From JAGWJU01 sp035533295 (GTDB taxonomy: Bacteria; Elusimicrobiota; Elusimicrobia; UBA1565; UBA9628): a stretch of DNA of 64,000 nt. The DNA lies in the NCBI GenBank assembly GCA_035533295.1, contig DATLUA010000054.1, positions 1-64,000 on the forward strand, given 5' to 3'. The position numbers and the translations under genes are program-made. Shown piece after piece: positions 59,506 through 64,000 of this stretch. The notes below the pieces were generated by a model. It was not told where the DNA came from. It did not search any database and worked only from the letters and a program-made list of their open reading frames with translations. Each line of letters opens with the position of its first letter. The stretch's first letter is position 1.

Positions 59506-59535
59506 AGTGTATTATTTTTTCTCTTTGATGAACAA
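59506..59535 (-). promoter_or_regulatory. promoter of the DUF3467-cinA operon, leaderless
   Basis: Minus strand TTGTTC (59530-59535), an 18-nt spacer and TACACT (59506-59511), ending exactly 6 nt before ATG 59499. The -35 is inside the RND pump gene. Confidence 0.65.
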
Positions 59536-62500
59536 CGCCGCGGCGGCGGGCAACACGATCAAGGTTAATATCGTCGAGGTCAAGATGCCGCCGATGACGG
59601 CCACGGCCATAGGCTGCTCGAGCTCCGAACCCGTGCCCCAGCCGGTCGCCAGAGGCACCAGGCCCAGGACCATGACCGAGGCGGTCATCAAAATGGGGCG
59701 CACGCGCTTCAAGGCCGCCGAGGAAATGGCTTCTTTTAATGGAACGCCTTCCGCGACCTGGGTGTTCATATAGTCCAAAAGCAAGATGCCGTTGCGGACT
59801 ACGATGCCGACGAGCAAAACCGCGCCGATCATGGAGGAGACGTTCACGGTCTGATGGCAGAGCCAGAGGCTGAAAACGGCGCCTACCCCGGCCAAAGGGA
59901 CGGTCAGGAGGATAATGAAAACCTGCGTCCAGGAACGGAACTCCAGCCACATGATGAGGGCGACCACGACGATCGCGAAGCCCAGCACCATCAGCAGGTT
60001 GGAGAAGGACTTCTGCTGGGCGGCGTATTTTCCGGTAAAGGCCCAGGAGTAGCCCGGGGGCAGGTGCAGGTCCTCGACAGCCTTCCGCACGTCTGCGGCC
60101 ACGTCCCGAGCGTTGCGGCCGCTGATGTTCGCGGTGACGGTGACCATGCGGCTTAAGTGCTCATGGTCGATTTCGCTTGGGATCTCGCTGTAGCTTAAGT
60201 TCGCCACCTGTTCCAAGGGCACGATGTTCCCCCCTGCGGTCCGCAAGGGCAGGCTGTCCATGGCCTCGAAATCGATGTTTTGGCCGGGGGTGGCGTAGTG
60301 CAGGGTCACGTTGATGCGCTTTAAGACTTGGTGGATGGTTGTGGCGACCAAGCCCACCGAGTAGGCGTCCAAAGTGTCGTAGATGGTTTTTTCCGAGATG
60401 CCCAGGCGGCCGGCTTCCTTTTTGTTGAGGGTCACCTGAAGCGAAGGCACCGGAATGGTGGCCGGAGGCATCAAATTGACGATGCCCGGAAGAGGCTTCA
60501 TGGATTTGACCAGTTTCTGCGCGTAGGAGTTGAGCTTTCCCAAATCCGGGCCAAAAATATTGACGCCCAAGTCGGCCGGCACGCCGCCCATGGCGTCGTT
60601 GATCTTGTCCGCCAAAGGCATAAGATACTCGGCCGAGACGCTGGGCAAGGCGTCGGTCCTGGCGTTCATCATGGCGATGAATTCCTTGAGCGGGATGGGC
60701 CTCTTGGTCTTTGGCACGAGCTTGATCATGATGTCGCTGTGATTGATGTTGTCCGTGTCCTCCGCGCCCGCGGCATGCCCAGTGAGGCGGGCCACGGTCA
60801 CCACGCCCGGCAAGCTCTGCGCCCACTTCTCGATTTTTCGGTTGACCCGTTCGGCTTCGGTCAGGGAAACTCCGGGCGGCATGAGGGTCGACAATAAAAC
60901 CGCGCCTTCGTCCAGGCTCGGCAGGAACTCCACGTTGAGCTTGCGGAAAAATCCCAAGGCGGCCACGGCGGGCAAAAGCCCTAGGACAATGGCCGCCAGC
61001 GGCCGCCGCATCGCGGCCTTGAGGATTTTGGAATATCCGTGCTTGAGCGGGCCTTCGGTTTCCTCGGGGGGCGCGTCCTTCTCCGTGAGCCAATAGAGAG
61101 CCAGGGTGGGGATGACGGTCACGGCGACGATCAGGGACGCGAGGATGGTGAAGGTCACGGTGAAGCTTACCGGCGAGAAGAGCCGGCCGGCGAAGCCCGC
61201 CACGAACACCATGGGCAAAAAGATGCCGATGTTGGTCATCGTGGAAACCACGACGGGCTTGATGACTTCCTGGGTCGCGGCGATGACCAGGTCCTTATGG
61301 CCCAGCTTTCCGCGCAGGGCCGGCGTGGAGAGCCAGCGGAAAATATTCTCCAGCACCACGATGGCGTCGTCGACGATGATGGCCGTGCCGATGGCGAGTC
61401 CTCCCAGGGACATGACGTTTAGGCCGATGCCCAAAACACGCATGAGAATCAGCGCGGCCACGACCGAAATGGGAATGCTGATGGTGGCGATGAGCGTGGT
61501 CTTGGAGCTTCGCAAGGCGAAGGCCAGCACCAGGATGACCAAAAGCCCGCCGATCCAGACGTTCTCCTTGACGTTTTCGATGGAGTCCGAAACGAGCTGG
61601 GCTTGGTCGTAGTAGTTGTGGATGGTGACGCCTTCGGGCAGGCTCTTCGAAAATGTCTTGATTTCGGCGTCGGTGCGGGCGGCCACGTCAAGCGTGCCGA
61701 AGGAGGGCTGCTTGAATATCTGGATGAGCACGGCAGGATGCCCGTCCTCCGAAGTGTCCCCCCGTTCGTATTGGTAGGTTTGGGTCACACGCGCGACGTC
61801 CTTGACCCGCACGGGGATCCCGTCCTTGACCGCGATGACGACTTCCCCGATTTCCACCGCGCTGCTGAACTGCCCGTCCGAGTGGAGGACGAGCTCCTGG
61901 CTGTCGTGAACCACGGTGCCTGGGTTGGCCAGGATGTTGTTGTCTGCCAGCGCCGTGCGCACGTCCTCCAAAGTCACGCCGTACTTGATCATGAGGTAGG
62001 GATTGAGGCGCACGGAGTATTCCAGCGCCTTGCCGCCAATGACCAGGACCTTGTAGACGCCCATAATGCGCTGGAGCTGCGGCCGCAGCTGATAAGCCGC
62101 GATGTCGCGCAGCTCCGCGGGGCTGGTATTTGGGCCGCCGCTCAGGCTGTATCCCTGAATCATGGCCAGGGTGGCGCCCAAGGTCTCCACGCTGGGCTCG
62201 GTGTTGGGCGGCAGTTGGCCGCGGATGGAGGACAGCGCCTGGAGAATGAGTTCGCGGGCCTGAAGCATGTCGGTGCCCCAGGCGAACTGGATGGAGACCA
62301 TGGAAATGCCCGTAGCCGAGGCAGAGCGCACCTTGCGCACGCCTAAAACGCCGCTGAAGGCGCTTTCAAGGGGAACGGTGATCTGCCGCTCCATTTCCAA
62401 TGAGGAGTAGCTGGGCATCTGCGTGACTACGCTTAGGATCGGAAAATTGAGGGATGGAAACAGCCCCACCTGCAAACCCTTGTTGGACGCGAAGCCGGCC

Positions 62501-62574
62501 AGGAAAATCAGGGCCACGGCCATCGCGACCATCTTCGGAGCTTCGAGCAGCTTGGAGAGCAATTTTTTGAACAT
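59512..62574 (-). CDS. RND efflux transporter (HAE-like)
   Basis: A 1020-aa pump of normal RND length. It has a first helix then LFPSLNFPILSVVTQMPSYS, the proton-relay helix 4 with AIGTAIIVDDAIVVLENIF (about residues 392-410, with the Asp-Asp pair of HAE-type drug pumps), and a C-terminal helix set with LVGIVVRNGILLLDYMNTQV. It should work with the adaptor and TolC-type genes upstream. The double Asp favours organic substrates over metals, but this is not firm. Confidence 0.94.
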   Translation of the reverse strand: MFKKLLSKLLEAPKMVAMAVALIFLAGFASNKGLQVGLFPSLNFPILSVVTQMPSYSSLEMERQITVPLESAFSGVLGVRKVRSASATGISMVSIQFAWGTDMLQARELILQALSSIRGQLPPNTEPSVETLGATLAMIQGYSLSGGPNTSPAELRDIAAYQLRPQLQRIMGVYKVLVIGGKALEYSVRLNPYLMIKYGVTLEDVRTALADNNILANPGTVVHDSQELVLHSDGQFSSAVEIGEVVIAVKDGIPVRVKDVARVTQTYQYERGDTSEDGHPAVLIQIFKQPSFGTLDVAARTDAEIKTFSKSLPEGVTIHNYYDQAQLVSDSIENVKENVWIGGLLVILVLAFALRSSKTTLIATISIPISVVAALILMRVLGIGLNVMSLGGLAIGTAIIVDDAIVVLENIFRWLSTPALRGKLGHKDLVIAATQEVIKPVVVSTMTNIGIFLPMVFVAGFAGRLFSPVSFTVTFTILASLIVAVTVIPTLALYWLTEKDAPPEETEGPLKHGYSKILKAAMRRPLAAIVLGLLPAVAALGFFRKLNVEFLPSLDEGAVLLSTLMPPGVSLTEAERVNRKIEKWAQSLPGVVTVARLTGHAAGAEDTDNINHSDIMIKLVPKTKRPIPLKEFIAMMNARTDALPSVSAEYLMPLADKINDAMGGVPADLGVNIFGPDLGKLNSYAQKLVKSMKPLPGIVNLMPPATIPVPSLQVTLNKKEAGRLGISEKTIYDTLDAYSVGLVATTIHQVLKRINVTLHYATPGQNIDFEAMDSLPLRTAGGNIVPLEQVANLSYSEIPSEIDHEHLSRMVTVTANISGRNARDVAADVRKAVEDLHLPPGYSWAFTGKYAAQQKSFSNLLMVLGFAIVVVALIMWLEFRSWTQVFIILLTVPLAGVGAVFSLWLCHQTVNVSSMIGAVLLVGIVVRNGILLLDYMNTQVAEGVPLKEAISSAALKRVRPILMTASVMVLGLVPLATGWGTGSELEQPMAVAVIGGILTSTILTLIVLPAAAALFIKEKK

Positions 62575-62580
62575 GGCGGT

Positions 62581-63240
62581 CTAGTCCGCCTCCGCTTTGA
62601 AATCGGGATACAAGTATCCGATGCCGCCTTGAACCACGACCCGATCTCCGGGCTTCAAGCCGGATTTTATTTCCACCGCCTCGTTCGTGACTTCTCCCAA
62701 AGTCACCGCCGTCGGGACATAGTTCGTCTGCCCTGATGGATTTTCCGGCGGCTCGGCGCGGATGACCCAGGCCTGCCCGCTCTTGAAGAGCACCGCCGCG
62801 GGCGGAACGGCGAGGACATGGTGGCGCACCCGAGTTATGATGCGCGCGTCGACGAAATTGCCCACGGGCACGTCGCCGTCGCCGACGGGCCTTAGCCAGG
62901 CGATAGACTGTCCGGTCTCGGCGCTGACGGCGCGCAGGATCCGCGCTACGCGGCAATGGATGGGCGCGGTCGACGGCGCCACGTAAGCCGTGGCGCTTTC
63001 GCCGCGGAAAACTCGGGGCGTGTCCGCCGCCTCGATATTGACCGCGAACTCAAGCCGGCCGGTCTCCTCGGTTGAGATCCCGTAGCCGGGCACATATTCC
63101 TTAAGATCCTGCAAGCGCGCCCGTACTACGGCGGGCTGGTCATCAAGGGCGGGAAGCGCCGCCATGCGTTTTTCGGAGCAGCCCGCAAGGCAGAGGAGGG
63201 CCGTCGTCAATGCAGAGGTCGCGCGCAGTGCCCTATTCAT
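62581..63240 (-). CDS. short RND adaptor (membrane fusion protein) lipoprotein
   Basis: A 219-aa protein with a lipoprotein signal (ALLCLAGC). It contains the beta-barrel part (LEFAVNIEAADTPRVFRGES) and the membrane-proximal part (VLAVPPAAVLFKSGQAWVIR; VEIKSGLKPGDRVVVQGGIG). The lipoyl half-domains and helical hairpin of usual 350-400-aa adaptors are absent. No frame nearby supplies them, so either the adaptor is naturally minimal or the gene is truncated. It overlaps the channel gene stop by 8 nt. Confidence 0.82.
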   Translation of the reverse strand: MNRALRATSALTTALLCLAGCSEKRMAALPALDDQPAVVRARLQDLKEYVPGYGISTEETGRLEFAVNIEAADTPRVFRGESATAYVAPSTAPIHCRVARILRAVSAETGQSIAWLRPVGDGDVPVGNFVDARIITRVRHHVLAVPPAAVLFKSGQAWVIRAEPPENPSGQTNYVPTAVTLGEVTNEAVEIKSGLKPGDRVVVQGGIGYLYPDFKAEAD

Positions 63241-64000
63241 AAATCTTGGCGGCGGCGGGGCCGCCTTGTCCGGTCAAATCCTGCATGGCGGCCAAATCTT
63301 GAAGGTAGGAATAGTAGGCCGCGCGTTCCCCGAGCAAAGCGTTGAGCCAAATTTGCATGGCGCCAGTGGCTTCCAGAATGGTCGTGGCGCCGCGGCGGTA
63401 GCGTTCCACGGTTGATTGAGCCGAGCGGCGGCTCTCGGGCAAGAGGTTCTGGAGGCGCTTCATCTCGGCCAAGTCTGCTTGGGCTTGGACCTCCGCACGC
63501 GCAAAAGTAGCGGTAAGCGCCTGCTCCTTCGCCGCCAGCGCGTTGTCCGCTAGGGAGACTGAAGTTTGATTTTGGCGGATGCGCGAGGAAATTTGCCCCC
63601 AGTCGAAGATGTTGAGCCGCAAGCCAACGCTGAGCACGTGTCCCATTATGGTCTCTTTCATGGTCGGTCCGCCGTAGCCGTATTGATAGTTGGCGACCAG
63701 TTGGGGGTAGCGCTGGCCACGGGCTTCTTTCAGGCCCATTTTTGCGGCGTCGGCCTGCGCTTTGAGCGAGGCCAGAGCCGGGCTTCCTTCGACTTGACCG
63801 TAAGAGAAGCTGGGAATGGCGGGCAAGGCCGAGATGGGTTTGAGCGCCAAGCCCTCTTTCGTCGAGAGCCCGAGGATGAGGGCCAGCTGCGTTTCATCCG
63901 TCTCCAACTGGACGGAGAGCAAATCGTGCAGTCGGGCCAAGTTCGCCAGGCTGGATTTGACTTGAATCAAATCAAAAGGCGGCGCGCGGCCCATGGTGTA
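63233..64000 (-). CDS. TolC-family outer-membrane channel, C-terminal part
   Basis: The last 255 residues are in the window; the 5' end lies beyond the right edge (the frame stays open through 64000). Coiled-coil helices and a TolC repeat are visible: VGLRLNIFDWGQISSRIRQN, LPESRRSAQSTVERYRRGAT and TILEATGAMQIWLNALLGER. It completes a tripartite efflux pump with the adaptor and RND gene. Confidence 0.9.
   Translation of the reverse strand, partial: YTMGRAPPFDLIQVKSSLANLARLHDLLSVQLETDETQLALILGLSTKEGLALKPISALPAIPSFSYGQVEGSPALASLKAQADAAKMGLKEARGQRYPQLVANYQYGYGGPTMKETIMGHVLSVGLRLNIFDWGQISSRIRQNQTSVSLADNALAAKEQALTATFARAEVQAQADLAEMKRLQNLLPESRRSAQSTVERYRRGATTILEATGAMQIWLNALLGERAAYYSYLQDLAAMQDLTGQGGPAAAKIYE

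Noticed and set aside
1..64000. CRISPR arrays, tRNA or rRNA genes
   Set aside because: No regularly spaced repeat array and no tRNA or rRNA-like sequence was noticed in any gap; small RNAs cannot be excluded by eye.

Overview
The window is GC-rich, gene-dense DNA from a Gram-negative-type (diderm) bacterium. Markers for this are LolA, an RND pump with a TolC-type channel, ExbB/ExbD/TonB-like genes, a POTRA outer-membrane protein and several lipoproteins. GTG and TTG starts and 1-23 nt gene overlaps are common. The gene content (very large membrane glycosyltransferases with TPR tails, c-type cytochromes) suggests an uncultured lineage such as Elusimicrobiota. That placement is a guess from overall feel, not from a marker I could test.

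Layout. 1-94: end of an unknown gene. 287-7305 (minus): a tightly coupled eight-gene operon of outer-membrane protein, MFS transporter, radical SAM enzyme, metallophosphoesterase-fold protein lacking its first metal-binding motif, two glycosyltransferase-like proteins of the TIGR04283 and TIGR04282 families, a DUF547 protein and a TVP38/TMEM64 protein. It is divergent from a sigma factor and zinc-finger anti-sigma pair (7378-8216). This is the best candidate for a poorly described pathway. 8217-10912: a transposase remnant, a sodium:solute symporter and a broken FAD monooxygenase. 10912-12534: TPR membrane glycosyltransferase. 12597-20066: housekeeping run rpsO, pnp, accB, ftsK, lolA, rodZ, pgsA. 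20130-29220: POTRA outer-membrane protein, then glycosyltransferases and DUF2723 proteins, a PAP2 protein and a CoA-transferase. 29213-30157: two decayed genes. 30236-32403: two cytochromes c and a family 2 glycosyltransferase. 32416-39277 (minus): MoxR/DUF58/BatA-type operon. 39337-49468: lipoproteins, a DEAD-box helicase, a response regulator, EttA and a secreted metallopeptidase. 49517-57371: exbB, exbD, then a lower-GC restriction island (Type ISP enzyme, nucleotide-cyclase-like protein, a second Type ISP 3' end), then a TonB-like gene. 57468-64000: small membrane protein, CinA, DUF3467, and an RND pump, short adaptor and TolC-type channel.

The most striking whole-window signal is at the starts of transcription units. 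A sigma-70-like -10 box, in the clearest cases with a -35 box at 17-18 nt, ends only 6-9 nt before the start codon. In nine cases the gap is exactly 6 nt, which puts the first base of the start codon at the expected transcription start. This predicts that leaderless mRNAs are a main mode of translation initiation here.
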